Positions 20,687 through 33,940 are shown, counted from the stretch's first letter. The stretch: DNA of 64,000 nucleotides from Allantophomopsis cytisporea (GCA_024752435.1 CP103025.1:124001-188000), one strand, 5' to 3'. The notes: generated from the letters alone by a model not told the origin. A program made the numbers and translations.

Positions 20687-21198
20687 CTAGGCCTTGGCGA
20701 CTGGCGAAGCATCCTCCACATGTTTGCGAACTCCTCGCTCTGGTCTCGTCCAGAACGATCCCGTCATACTATCAAACCAATCGCGGATCTATAAAGCATT
20801 AGTCACCTCCTCATGAGTCACATGCTCCTGTGAACTTACTCCTTGAAAAGGTGGCGCATCGCCTTCCTTCCGAAGTCCCTCTCGGTCCCAATCCATGAAC
20901 AAGACGCCATACACAGCAGTAACTGCTACAATTAGCATTGTCGCAAAACCACACCATCCACAGATCGATCCTTACAGAGTATGAGACTCAATTGCGTGAC
21001 TTTCACAAACTTCGTCCACCGCGGTCGTGCCCACTTCAGCTTCGCTCGCCGTCTATATCTTCTCTCGAGCCGGAACTGATGCTTCTGCGATAGCTTCGTG
21101 AAATCAGGCGGCCATAATCGTTTCGCCTTGTAGGGATTGTTGTATATATCGAAGGCCGGCTTGGAGGCCGCAGCCCGCCGTATGGCTGTAGAAAACAT
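20687..21198 (-). CDS. Small basic single-TM protein, probably mitochondrial
   Basis: Three exons: 21198-20976, 20925-20840 and 20788-20687, giving 136 aa. The start is ATG at 21198 (MFSTAIRRAAASKPAF), an Arg/Ala-rich, acid-free N-terminus typical of a mitochondrial presequence. Next come KRLWPPDFTKL and a very basic segment (RLERRYRRRAKLKWARPRW). One hydrophobic stretch at about residues 66-84 (VTQLSLILSVTAVYGVLF) spans the first splice junction and can form one TM helix. The tail is hydrophilic (MDWDREGLRKEGDAPPFQ, then WFDSMTGSFWTR). Reading through the first intron would end soon after the TM start, so splicing is needed. I do not recognise a named family. It shares a 251-bp divergent promoter with leucyl-tRNA synthetase. 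A mitochondrial inner-membrane or assembly role is inferred only. Confidence 0.7.
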
Positions 21199-21449
21199 AC
21201 TGGATTGACTCACAGGTTTGAATTCGTATAACCACTGAGCAGATAGACTCGGAAAGTCGAGGCTGTGATGCTGCTATCGATATATTGTGAGTGCCTCAGG
21301 ATGGAATCTCGAGTCACCGCCCTCAAGCCGCAACCCGGCATAATTTTGAGTGACTCTTTTCTACCCCACTACATAAAGTTAAGCACCCGCATTGTTTGGA
21401 AGTATTGCACTTGACGAACAACTTCGTCCAGACGATACATACCGCAATC
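21199..21449. promoter_or_regulatory. Compact divergent promoter
   Basis: These 251 bases separate the starts of the small basic TM protein (-) and leucyl-tRNA synthetase (+), so both promoters and leaders must overlap here. No named factor site was identified. Confidence 0.6.
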
Positions 21450-24400
21450 ATGGCAGCTGTTGAACAGGCCGCCAAGGCCTTGGAATCGGCCACTATTTCT
21501 AAAACCAAGGAGCTTAAAGGCGTAAGTAAATAGTAGGCTAGATTGACGCCCAACATCTTGTTGACTTTCCATAGACCGAGAAGAGAGACACTCTGATTGC
21601 CAAAGAGAAATTCTACCAGAAGAAGTGGGAGGAGGATGGCACTTTCCAACCAGACGCGCCATCCACCTCGGAATTCGCCCTCAATTCCATCTCGGCAGAT
21701 GATCTCCGAAAGCAGCACCCAAAGTTCTTCGGAACTATGGCCTACCCATACATGAACGGAACGCTCCACGTCGGCCACAGTTTCTCCATTTCCAAGATCG
21801 AGTTCACGGCCGGTTTCGCCCGCATGCAGGGAAAGCGCACGCTCTTCCCCATGGGATTCCACTGCACGGGCATGCCAATCAAGGCGTGTGCCGATAAGCT
21901 CATCAACGAGGTCAAGATGTTCGGCACGAATTTCGAGAATTACAAGGACGCGGAGCAGGTCGAGGAGAAGAAGGAGGCTGGCAAGCCCGCGCCAACCACC
22001 CACGAAGATGTTACCAAGTTCACCGCCAAGAAGGGAAAGGCTGCTTCTAAGGTCGTCGCTATGAAGTACCAGTTCCAGATCATGCGCAGTCTTGGGATCC
22101 CTCTTGAGGAAATCCACCGCTTCGCTGACCCGGCCCACTGGCTTGAGTTCTTCCCTCCTCTCTGCAGACGTGATCTTACGAACTTCGGTTGCAGAATTGA
22201 TTGGAGAAGATCTATGGTTACTACTGATGCCAACCCATACTACGACGCTTTCGTTAGATGGCAGATGAACCGCCTCAAGGAGTTGAAGAAGATCAAGTTC
22301 GGAAAGAGATACACTATTTACTCGCCAAAGGATGGACAGCCTTGTATGGACCACGACAGAAGCGAGGGAGAGGCTGTTGGTCCTCAGGAGTACACGGCAC
22401 TTAAGTTGAAGGTTAAGGAGTGGGCTCCAGAGGCTGAGGCTGCTATTAAGGGCAAGGTCCCAGAGGGTGCTGATGTCTTCTTCGTCCCAGCTACTCTCCG
22501 TCCAGAGACTATGTACGGACAGACCTGCTGTTTCGTCGGACCAAAGATCAACTACGGTGTTTTCAAGGTTTCCGAGAAGGAATACTACGTTGTCACTGAC
22601 CGTGCTGCTCGCAACATGGCTTACCAGGGTGTCTTCCCAGGTAACGGGGTTGTCGACAAGGTTGCTGAGTTGGTTGGATCTGCATGTGTTGGTACTCTCG
22701 TCGTTGCACCACTTTCCGTGCACAAGGAGGGTGTTCGCATTCTTCCTATGGACAGTGTTCTCCCAACCAAGGGTACTGGTGTCGTCACTTCTGTTCCATC
22801 TGACAGTCCTGATGATTACGCTACTGTCGTTGATTTGGCCAAGAAGGCTGAATACTACGGTATCAAGAAGGAGTGGGCTGAGCTTGAGATTATCTCTATC
22901 ATCAAGACCCCCACCTACGGAGATCTTACTGCTCCATTCCTTGTCAAGGACCTCAAGATCGCTTCTCCAAAGGACACTAAGCAGCTCGAGATTGCTAAGG
23001 AGTTGGCCTACAAGGAGGGTTTCTACCAGGGTATCATGAACTACGGAGAGTTCAAGGGCGAGAAGGTTGAGGTCGCCAAGCCAAAGGTTAGACAGCAGCT
23101 CATTGATGCTGGCGAAGGTTTCGCATACTCAGAGCCAGAGAAGCGTGTTGTTTCAAGATCTGGTGATGACTGCTGCGTTGCTCTTATGGACCAGTGGTAT
23201 TTGGATTACGGAGAGGAGTCCTGGAAGCAGCAAGCTCTTGCCTACGTTGCCAACGCTGATGGCAAGGGGCTTAACACTTACGCCCAGGAGACAAAGAACG
23301 GTTTCGAGGGTGTTTTGAACTGGCTCAACCAATGGGCTTGTGCTCGTACTTACGGTCTTGGTACCAAGCTTCCGTGGGATCCTCAATTCTTGGTGGAGAG
23401 TTTGAGTGATAGTACCATCTACATGGCTTACTACACCATCTCTCACTACTTGCACAAGGACATCTTCGGAAAGACCCCGGGTCTCGCAGGTATTAAGCCT
23501 GAGCAGATGACGGATGAGGTTTGGGATTACGTCTTTGCTCGTCGTGACCTTAGCGAAGACATCCTCAAGACAAGCAACATCTCTGAGGAGTCTCTTGCAT
23601 CTATGCGTAGAGAGTTCGAATACTGGTACCCACTTGATCTCCGTGTATCTGGAAAGGATCTCATCCCTAACCATCTTACCTTCTTCCTTTACATTCACAT
23701 TGCCATGTTCCCACCAAACTACTGGCCAAAGGGTATCCGTGCCAACGGTCATTTGTTGTTGAACGGAGAGAAGATGTCCAAGTCCACCGGAAACTTCATG
23801 ACCCTTGAGGATATGGTTAAGAAGTATGGAGCTGATGCCAGTAGAATTGCTTTGGCTGATGCTGGTGATGGAGTTGCTGATGCCAACTTCGAAGAGGATG
23901 TCGCAGACAACAACGTCCTCCGTCTCTTCACTCTCCGCGAATGGTGTGAGGAGCAGGTCAAGGATCAGTCTAAGCTCCGCTCTGGCCCAGCTGACCGCTT
24001 CCTTGACAAGCTCTTCGACAACGAGATGAACGCCATTGTCTCCGAGTGCAGAATCCACTACGAGAACACTGACTACAAGCTTGCCCTTAAGTCTGCTCTC
24101 TACGATTTCACCAGCGCACGCGATTTCTACCGTGAGGCCACCATTGCTGCTGGCATTGGTATGCACAAGGACCTTGTCCTCCGCTACATTGAGTTGCAAG
24201 CACTTCTCCTCACAGTCATCACCCCACATTGGTCCGAGTACATCTGGCTCGAGGTCCTTCAAAAGCCAACCACCATCCAAAACGCCCTCTTCCCAACTGT
24301 CCCAGAAGCCAACGCTGGTCTTTCGGCAGCACGTGAATACGTACGCTCGACCTCCTCCAACATCACATCCGCCGAGGCAGCACAACAAAAGAAGAAGGCC

Positions 24401-24835
24401 AAGGGAAAGGAGATCAACTTCGATCCAAAGCTCCCCAAGAAGCTCACCATCTTCTCCGCCGCCAACTTCCCAGCCTGGCAGGAGAAGTACGTCGACCTCA
24501 TGCGCGAGAACTGGAACGTCGCCTCCAACTCGGCAAACGAGAAGGAGCTCTCCACAAAGATCAAGGCTCTCGGCGAGATGAAGAAGGCGATGCCTTTCGT
24601 CCAGTCCCTCAAGAAGCGCCTTTTTGCTGGCGAGAGCCCAGATGTCGTCTTTAACCGCAAGCTCGCCTTTGATGAGCTCGAGGTTCTCGGCGAGATGACT
24701 GCTGGTCTTAAGAGAGCGGCTGGTCTCAAGGAGGTTGTTATTGTCCAGGTCAAGGAGGATACTACCGGTCTTCCGCCTCAGGCTGAGGCTGCGGTTCCTG
24801 GTGCGCCTACGTTTGCGTTTGAGAACGTGCAGTAG
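21450..24835 (+). CDS. CDC60: Leucyl-tRNA synthetase, cytosolic
   Basis: Two exons: 21450-21521 and 21575-24835 (GTAAGT...CATAG intron), giving 1110 aa, the usual size of the eukaryotic cytosolic enzyme. It is a class I synthetase charging tRNA-Leu. The HIGH motif is HVGH at residues 89-92 (MNGTLHVGHSF), and the KMSKS loop is intact at 757-761 (GEKMSKSTGNF). The inserted CP1 editing domain lies about 250-530 and includes the Thr-rich TLRPETMYGQT block and GTGVVTSVPSDSPDDY. The C-terminal eukaryote-type extension (about 900-1110) carries the Lys-rich KKKAKGKE segment. There is no mitochondrial presequence, so this is the cytosolic form. Exon 1 is a 24-codon N-terminal piece. Codon bias is strong, which explains the long antisense open frames over this gene. 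Confidence 0.97.
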
Positions 24836-26181
24836 ATTCTGTAGAGAAAAAGTAAGGTAGATAATGAATTGCATTTTTATGGGTATTTGTCGCTCTGAGA
24901 TTTCGGAATGTGGCTTGTGGTTTGATTTGGTTTGGGTTTTTGTGGGTTGTGAATGATGACTTGGGCAGCTTGTGTTGGGTTAGATTGGTGATAGAATGAA
25001 TGGTCTTGTTTGGCTACTTCGAAATTCTATGTGCTGTGTTTGCCTGTTCTTTTGATGGGTGTACTCTATCGAATGAATCGACTCTTGTATCAGGTATTGA
25101 ATCTGAGACTTATACTTTATTTGTTTTACTAAATGACATATTTATATATGCACTTGGTTGGTTGCTTCTACTTCAGAAAGAAGCAATGCATATAAATACA
25201 TATATAGCCATGGGAAATCTTATCCGGAGTCTGTTGTTTAAGCAGGAAATTCACAAATTATACCGCAGAACAGTTGGTCTTATTTTTGTCTTATTATTTT
25301 ACTTTCAACGACTTATCACCATCAAGCTCTTGTCCTTCTTCTCGTTATGTTATGTTACGTGCTTCAATGGGCTTAACGTTCTTAAAAAGTCCAGCTCCAT
25401 CTAATCAGTGACTAGACAGTTTTTGCTAAATAGAAGGACGAGGACGATCGCTTATTTGAAGGCCTCCCTAAACAAATAGTTTACAATAATTATAAAACAT
25501 TTATCTTATTAAAAAAATACTTGAAAACGACTAGAGTATGTATATAGTATATAACCTATATAGATAGATCTCCTAAAAATCTAGGTCAATTCACTTTAGC
25601 TATCTCAATTCGTATACATAGAATAGCAAACTAACTAACTAGAAAACCTCTGTTTTAAGTCCTTACATCTCACCTTTTCAAACGAAGAAACATTCGACTC
25701 CACATCAACGAAAAGCCAATATACCTACCTACCCCTCATATTAGAATTCACAAACTCACACTCAAAAACACACACAAGTCTCAGAAAATTCCTCTATAAG
25801 TACAATACATACAAATACACATGCCTCAGCACATTAAATCGCCCCTTCTTTCACATCCACATCCATATCCATATCCATATCAATATCCACATCCACATTC
25901 ACATTCACAACCCACAGCCCACCCATGTATAACTACCCAACCCACAAAAATCCACCACGAAACATAGAAAAAAAGACGACAGCAAACGGGGGTATTAACA
26001 ACCAACACGAGACAAAACGAACAAAAGAATAAAAAAAGCCCCCTGAAAAGGGTGAGGTATGACGTAAAGAAATTCAGGTGAGGTCTAAAGACCGCGACCA
26101 AGACATAAGTGATAAGGAATGAAATCAGCACGCTTTTCCGTTAAGCACCATGCAAATCATGACGGTATGAAATGGCTACTA
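24836..26181. other. Convergent spacer with AT-rich core and hexamer repeat
   Basis: This lies between LeuRS (+) and the DOCK gene (-). 25430-25660 is strongly AT-rich with many TATA/TAGATA words and may be decayed repeat DNA. The ORF at 25000-25404 begins at a GTG and has the composition of random AT-rich DNA, so it is not called. Confidence 0.55.
25852..25910. repeat. Hexamer microsatellite (CATCCA/CATATC)n
   Basis: About ten hexamers of the forms CATCCA, CATATC and CATTCA run in tandem. Confidence 0.85.
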
Positions 26182-29100
26182 TTACTCCTCCTTGACGCTT
26201 CCCACTAGGATGTTCCCCCGACTGGTCTTCTTACCCAGCCCCAGCATCGAGAACCTCTTCTTGACGCCCTTGATCTTTGCATTGGCGCTGCCTAGACTTG
26301 TAGCTGTCTCGGGGCGATCGCTCGTCTCGCTGCGGCGGCCGGACTCAGTAACCCACTCGGAACTCTCCTGGACGGAGACGTCCATCTCCGATTTATTGAA
26401 GCCGGGTAGGGACCCGAAGCGGGACATGCGGCGCTGATTGGGCGCGTTCTCTTGGCCCTTGGCGGATAGTGTGGATGCGGAGTCGGAGAATGCCGCTGCT
26501 GGGGGGTTGGAGGAGAGGTGCGAGATATTGCCGTTGTTGTTGACGGTCAGGGGCTCGCGGACGGGTGTGAGTGTGGTAACGATGGGCTTTGTTGAGAAGC
26601 GCTTGTGCTTGTTGGTGGGCGTATCGAGAATCGAGGTGTCTGTTGTGGTAATGGTGCCATTTGTGCCGGAGTTGGGGAAGGCGCGGGGAGTTGCGCGGCC
26701 TGTCTCGGAGGTTGCACGGGAGCGGGGAGAACCTACACGCGTCCAGGGAACGGGTTCTGGGAGAGAGAAAGTAGAGAGCTCAGGAGCGAAGGTCGCTTCG
26801 AAGTCTGAGGTTGATGTTAGCTAAGTGTCTTATATGCTAAGTTAAAGAGAATAGTGAACATACTCTCAGTAAGAACCTCACAAGTGGCTTGCATCTGTGA
26901 GCTCTTTGAGTGGGACAACATTGCCAAACATCGCTTGATCATGATAGCGTGATCAATCAGAGCCATCTTCAGAGCCATCTCCAATGGCTGATAATCAGGC
27001 TGATAATCTACATCTACTTCATCCTCATCAGGCACGGGTAATAACTCCCTGTACAGCGCAACGCTGGAATCAGAAGTTGGGTTGACCGAGATATTAAGTG
27101 AATCAACAAGTAAGGTCGTAAGTTCATCATCACCGTTTTCAACCTTCTTCTCAACTGCATGCATTTCATGAGTCTTGCGAGTGATGCGTTCAAGAGCAGT
27201 CTGGAGAGGAGAAAGCGTAATCCGCTCCACCTCAAGAATCTCGCTGCGGCGGAGAATCGTTGGGAATCGATCCGCAGTAGAGTAGACAATCTTCTCTGCA
27301 GAATGCTCTTGTACCGGACCAGATGTGGAGCGGCGGGCAGTGACTGAGAATTGCTGTGCGTTGGAAGAAAGCAGATATTCGCGGACGACCTGCTGGACCT
27401 TAGCGCGTTGGTAAACATGATGCTCGAGATTGCGGTAAGGAGTCAGAGCAGAAATTTGTAAGAATTGACCCTCAACTTCTTCCACCTCTCCTTGAGACAC
27501 AATCTGTGCAGAGGGATGTTGCTCTTGCATGCGATCCGTGAAAGCTGTCGTCCTCTCACCAGGATATCCTTCAAAGACGAACTGCTTATCTCTGAGACCT
27601 GGTGGAAAACCGAGACCACGATAACAGACCCTAAAGAATTTCGGTGAAACTTTTTCGTTCTTAGAGATAGACTCATATATAGTAGCGATAGCCCTTTGAG
27701 TACGTGCCAGCTTCGCGAAATCGTACACATTCTCCTCATACTGGTATTGCAATTCCTTGTACGCTGCAAGAGCACTACTCCACGCCTCGCCTTCTTCGAA
27801 GTACTTGATCATATCGAAGTAGAGTCGCTCCTTACGATCGAATTCAGATTGTGCAGGGAATCCCACGTCGGCAAGAGGTCCCACGATCTTGATTGGATCC
27901 CAACCATAGAGATCCGCATGCAGTCTCAAAGCAAGACCGGCTTCTGTATGGTTTCTTGCTTCGCCTTGAAGAGTGGCGAGTTGGTGCACATATCGAATAA
28001 AGATATCTTCTTTATTCATATCACGCAAGAATTCCATCAATCGAAGACGATGAATGAGATGGGATGCCTCGCCGGCACTATCAGTACCATGCACAGCAAC
28101 AAGGAGATCGAGGAATTCGTCAGTAGTCGCGACAAGTCCCTCTATAGCCGCATATAGCGGGTCGCCTTCGATTTCTGAGAGGGGCTCGAAGAGAGTCATG
28201 AGCTCAGTGATGAACAATTTCTGAAGAATACTCTCAGTAAGTGGCTTCGACTTGAAGAGACGATCAAGCCCATCGATCATTTCGGTCTGAATGACAGAAA
28301 GATCTTCACTAAGGGTCCATTCGCTAACAATCATGGTCTGCAAAACCCCCACGGCTACCTTCCTCAAGCCTTCGTGCACGCTGAGACACAGCTCAATGAT
28401 AGGACCAACCAGAGCAGGCACATATTGAACCTGATATCCACCCATCCTCGTAAGTCCATATCGACGATGCTCGTCAGGGGTAGTCTCCCATCCAATGGCC
28501 TCCCACGTCTGTCTGAGCAGATCCGCACCATGCTCCCGCACATCACCTGCAATCTTCCAAACAGCACGTCTCTTCTGCTCAGGGAAGGTCTCAAGTGCAA
28601 GAGCATCGCTTCCAACAAGCTTCAACAACGTCTCGAAAAACACTTTCCACAATTCGGTGTTGTAGTTCTCTGCGTCGTCAGGATGAGGAAGGAAGGAGTC
28701 TTGAAGCACGCCTGCTAGGTAATCAAGGGTCTTCATTGTAGACTTGTGGTGATGAATACGGACACTCAACCAGGAAGCAGGGAAGGCCTCGCAGTTGAGA
28801 ATGCTGAGCTGCACATGGAGAACATCATCAAGTAACGTCACCATTTCATCATCGCCAAGCTCCAATTGCATACCGCTGGTGAGATTAGAGATAGCGGACA
28901 GAAGCGACGAAAGTTCAATAAGAGTTTCATCGAAAACATGATTGCCAGTGATAGCCTTGCTTGGGAATGGATATGTCATAGGGAATAGGAAGGAAAGACG
29001 AGATTTCTCCTTCTTAGGGACAGCTTGGATTGCGAGATAAGAGTCAATGATCTTGGGTACGTAATCCGGGATTTCTGCACTAAGCCCATCGACTTGTGTA

Positions 29101-32100
29101 GCAATGATGGAACAACATAGACGGACTTGCTCTCTCCATTGCTCGGTAACCTTGGGTGTACGACCCCAATGAGGCGCGATCCATCGAACGGTATTTGCAT
29201 TGAGCACTTCTCGCTGTTCAGGCTCGGCAAAGAGGTCGAGTTTAGAGTAGTTGATGATCAGGACAAGCTTGTATAACACAAGTTTACCCTTGACTAGCGC
29301 ACAAGAGTCGACAAAATCCACAGCAATATGGACGATTTCTTCAGTTGTGAGCAGGCCTGTAAGCTCCGGAAGCCAAGTATGGAAATGCTGCACAGCAATT
29401 GTCTGACTGCCCACCAGAATTGGGGCTGTATTGCGCATGAGCCCATCCAAAGCCTTGAAAATGCCTCGGAGGTGTTTCGTGAAGCCGATGGAAGTGCTGG
29501 TGATACCAATACCAGCCTCCTTCTCCTTCTGTTGTCCCCGAGCATGAGTGATGAATTTGAGGATATGTCGAACGACCTTGAAAGTCGATCTCAGCTTCCT
29601 GGAAGTGTCGGGATCGGCAGGATTCGCCAAGAGACGGGTGAAGCTGCGAACGAGACAAGGTGTTGCGAATGGATAATTGAAGCGCGTTTCGGCGTACTGA
29701 TCGACAAGTGGACTCAAGTTAAATCTACGATCGTGTGTAATGCCAAGAACCGTGACAAGGGCGCTAAAAACGAGGTCCTCATATTCGTCGTTCCCAGCAT
29801 GGTCTACCAGCACACCAAAAAGAGCATCAAAGACCTCATTTAAGAGCTTCACGATCTCTATTTCGGGCACAAAGACCACTTGATTCAAGATCTGAAGCAA
29901 ATCTGCCTCTGGCTGATCCTTCCATCGAAGTAAACCAAGAAGTACTTTGTCCTGCGAAAATCGTGTGCTGCAAAGGAAGGTCCGCAGACGAAGAGTAGCA
30001 ATGGGACCAGTAACAGCCTCATCCTTCGACACATCATCCTTTCCTCTCGCATTCCAAGGCAAGCTCAAATATCCACCCTTTCCAGTGGTATTCGGTCGAG
30101 GAGAAGAAGTAGACTCATCGTACTTGTAAAGCAACAGAGAATGATGACCATCTCGCAAGAAAGCGTTCTGTTCCCACAATGGCACATGGCAAACGGCGAA
30201 TGGCTGCCCGGGAGCATCGGAAATAGTCATGACCAGATGACTCTGCGCAACTTCACTAGGGAGAATGGCGAGTCGCACGGTCTGGTTCCATGCTTCGCCT
30301 CTTTCTGCTGCTGTTGATTCCCACTTACTCATGCCCTCTTTATGCGATTCAAAAACACAATTCTCTATTCTGTCCCCATCTGATCGCCGCACTTCGAGGC
30401 TGACTTGTAGATTAGATCCTTCGATGCTCGATGATAACGCAGTGGCGCCGTTCATCGCTCGAGAAAGTAGCGCATGCCGGGGCAAGAAAGCTTCATCCAA
30501 TGTAACATAAATATCAGATCTTTGCTTCGTTGGGGCGCCCGAGAATCCCATCTTTTGAGTCTTGCAGACACCCGCAAGTTGTGTGGGAGTTGCCTTGATC
30601 ATTTCATCGGCATCTAGACTTTGAAATGGGTGGAAGTGAATCTGTATCTTCTCTCCACGTCGTGATTTCTCATACTGGCCAGTTTTGCTGCTCATAAAAT
30701 CGCTTATGATATCCTCGAAGCCTTCTCCAAGATTTTGCTTCTCGCTATTACTGTTTGTTGAAGGCTCGAAAATTGTAATCAGTTTCTCAACCTCATCATC
30801 TTGCTTGAAGACTGAATTAATCCTAACAGCTCCAATACCAATGGTCCGAGAAACCTTCGTATCGGCGGCAGATGTTCTAGAGCGCCCTTCTCTTGATCCA
30901 GATGTCCCTCGAGATCCAGCAGTGCTAGCTCGTGGCCGATTAGTGTCCTCCTCCGCTTCGACTAGAGCATTTAGGTTCCGCGAGAATGCAGAACGATGCG
31001 TCTTTCCGCCCCACATATAACTTCTTCTGCCAGCCTTAGTAGTACTGGCTGATCTTGCGTGCGAACCCTCCCTGCTCGATGGATTGCTATCCAAGGAAGT
31101 CTGGCGAGTGTGACTGTCTCGTGGGGGAGCAATTGGCCGTGCAGATCGTACCTTGACCACCAAATATACCTCGCTGTCAGGAGTCGGAGATTCCCCAATA
31201 TCGGATGAGGCCAAATCTGTGAAAAGGGTTCTTATTTTCTCCGCCTTTGCCAGATTTGTGAGGGACCCGTTTCCAGGCACCTGTACCACATAATTCTCGG
31301 ACAGTGCAACTGCTGGAGAACCAGGGGTTTTCGATGCCAGGAAAAATACCATAGTCATTGGCTCTCCAATGGAGCCCACAAATGCCTTCGCATCCATGAG
31401 CAGGTGGTGTAGCGTCATATTCTCAACATGATGTTTTGGGTTCTCCTCAAGGAGACTCATCATTGATTGGAGTTTCGTGATCTCAATCGCAGAATCGTCT
31501 CCCGTCAAAACCCTACCTCTCGCAGCTGGATCGCGAACCACAACCTCACCATTAAATAACTTGTTTCCCCTGACTAAGTCCCACACGGTCTTTTCGCGCA
31601 GTAGTTGTAATTCGTGGTTCGTGAGCACATTATTTAAGAATTGACGTCTCGATAAATCCAATGTCGTAACCAAACTTGACATCTTATCGAGTAGCGGATA
31701 TTGGCTTGTGAGCAGTAATTCGTGAAGGTTCGTAGACTGCCATTCTCGCAGGCATGAAGCTATTTCGTCGACGAGGGGTTCGGAAGCGGACGTGGGAGTT
31801 TCGTCTCCAATTTTCAACATCGGTACAGGAGCAGGAGGTTTCGGCGCATTAGGATTCCTTTCCGTTGGGACCGACAGAGAAGCATTCCCATTTCTGATTG
31901 CGATCTGCTGCGTTTTCTTCTTATCCTTCTCTTTCGCTTTGCCGGTCTTCCCCGACCTCGCTGACTTCTTTCCGTTCACGCCATTCGTGATCTTATCGCC
32001 ATTGACCTTATCGTCGTCCGAATCGTCCGAATCCGATTCCGCATCGCCAAGCACCTCTCGCACCTCCACACAACTTCTTGGAAATATGCCCGAGAAAACC

Positions 32101-32315
32101 CTCGCCTCGAGAGTCTGGCCTTTTACGCTGGTGAGACCGGCCAGTAAACTTGGCGGCGCGACCAAATATCCGCGGAACCAATCTCCATTCTGGCCTCCTT
32201 GTTCGATTATGTATAGCTCATCGCCGAGTTCGAGGGGCAGATCTGCCGACGAGGAAGGCTGGAAGGGATATGTGGCGACGGCGAATGCGATGCGTGGTAG
32301 AGGTTGCCAGGGCAT
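26182..32315 (-). CDS. DCK1: DOCK-family guanine nucleotide exchange factor (DCK1/DOCK180-like)
   Basis: Two exons: 32315-26864 and 26804-26182, giving 2024 aa. The intron has a GTATGT donor, GCTAAC branch site and CAG acceptor. Residues 8-85 form an SH3 domain (AFAVATYPFQPSS...LPLELGDELYIIEQ...DWFRGYL). A DHR-1/C2-like lipid-binding domain lies at about 595-785 (RSDIYVTLDEAFLPRH). A long helical/ARM-like middle follows. The catalytic DHR-2 domain lies at about 1455-1825 (LHADLYGWDP, RKERLYFDMIKYFEEGEAWSS, FFRVCYRGLGFPP, FVFEGYPGERTTAFTDRM). The tail (1820-2024) is Ser/Thr/Pro-rich with a basic end (KIKGVKKRFSMLGLGKK). Yeast Dck1 with Lmo1/ELMO activates Rho5; in filamentous fungi DOCK proteins feed Rac and polarity. 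The partner GTPase is inferred. No ELMO gene is present in the window. Confidence 0.94.
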
Positions 32316-32610
32316 TCTGAACGGCGCATGAGATGCGCAGATTATAATATTTTAAGCTGACTATATTGGGTTACTAGTCTGATAAATCTAGGCGCATAGA
32401 ATGTGAGTGGTCATGCATATGGGATTTGTACGACGTGTGTGGGAAGGCTGTATGCGCGGAAGTATGGAATGTGTACACGCGGTGGGTAGAGGTACGTAAG
32501 TAGGTGGCTATCGTCGTAGCAGTAGAAAGAGTAGTATTAATCAATTGTAACGAGTGTGATGATTTTCTTTTCTTGACGGAAAGAATTGGGCGAAAAGAAG
32601 ATAGTAAAGA

Positions 32611-32618
32611 AGAGAGAA

Positions 32619-32659
<41 letters not shown>

Positions 32660-32694
32660 AGGTAGAGAGGATGTGTGTATGTGTGTGTGTGTGT
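32611..32694. repeat. (GA)n and (GT)n dinucleotide repeats in the DOCK leader/promoter
   Basis: GA/AG runs at 32611-32657 are followed by (GT)n at 32671-32694. On the DOCK coding strand these read (CA)n then (CT)n, about 300-380 bases before the start codon, where fungal promoters often carry CT-rich elements. Confidence 0.85.
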
Positions 32695-33503
32695 GCCTCT
32701 TCAATATTGTTGGTTGGTTCCTCTCCGTTCGTGTGGTGGTATTATTATTGCGCGGCGAGCATATGCTTTGAGCCGGGTGCGTGTTGATTTCGCTCGCTGA
32801 ACAGGCGACCCCTGAAAGCCGTTTCAAATGTATGAAGAAGGTCAAATTATATGGCTTGAAAATGCAGAAACGACAGTGAGAGCTTTTAAACAAGTGAAAG
32901 ATAGTGATATGCCATTAAGGACCGATATAAAAGAGCAAGATGGAGAGGAAGAGTTACGTCGAGTAGGAGAGAAGGGTGGGAGAGAGTTTGGAGATGGAGA
33001 TGAGGCGGGAAAGGAAGGATATTTTGGGAATACTGAGATGCGAGAGGGTGAGTGATTGTAGTAGTCCATAAGTAGCAGCTTCCTAGTCACGACCATAAGG
33101 TAAGGTATGTATGGATGTCCTATTATACGTACCTTACTCCGTAATAGGTTTGATATTAGTCAAGGTCAGGTAGTATTTGAGGGATATGCTATTCATAAGT
33201 AGCAGTCTCATTGTCGAGATTAATGCAAAGTCATACAAAGTCTTCACTTGTAGTCGTAGTCTACTTACCCCATAGTACAGAAATGTGTTTCAATTGACCT
33301 TTCTCAGCCAAAAGAGGGGATTTTTGGAATTCTAGGCAGAGCGTAAGCAGAGCACGGTGGTTGATCTACATACCAAGTGGTCAGGGCGATGGAGATGGGC
33401 AGATACTAGAGTATCCACGGCAATGACCGGATTGGAGATTAAATTTCTAGATTCGATTTACCAAAGTCATCTCAATCTGTTAACCTCCGTCCTTCATCGA
33501 ATA

Positions 33504-33558
33504 TTCCATCATTCCATCATTCCATCTTTCCATCTTCCATCTTCCGTCTTCCATCCTT
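33504..33558. repeat. TTCCATC/TTCCATCA repeats
   Basis: About seven imperfect units of 7-8 bases. Confidence 0.75.
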
Positions 33559-33940
33559 CGTCTAACCTGGTAAATACTAAAAGATCACAATCCCTCAAGG
33601 ACACGGATGATATACTACGTATACTTTACCCCCCCTAGAAACCGATCACACCGGCTATCATCTATGATCTGGGTAAAGCCCTCCTCCATAGCTCCATAGG
33701 ATACCCGGGATAATTAATATCATATCACAACGGTAATATGATGTGCCTCGAGTACTCTAAGCTATGTATCGGCGTCTCAGGTGCAAACTTTGAATGTACG
33801 ACGAACGGACGTGCAGTCGAAAATCTTGCTGAACACACGACAGGAAAAGAAAACTCAATCCACAGCAAAAGCAGAAGAAAAGAGAAGGAAAAAGAGATCA
33901 AATGAATCTCTACATCAATTGAAGATATAAGGAGGTGTAC

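Noticed and set aside
21323..22723. 466-codon open frame antisense to leucyl-tRNA synthetase
   Set aside because: It lies opposite a certain, strongly codon-biased gene; the biased codons remove stops from the complementary frame. No domain or start context supports it.
23153..24874. 573-codon open frame antisense to leucyl-tRNA synthetase
   Set aside because: Same cause: Leu/Val/Glu-rich shadow of the synthetase, with no independent evidence.
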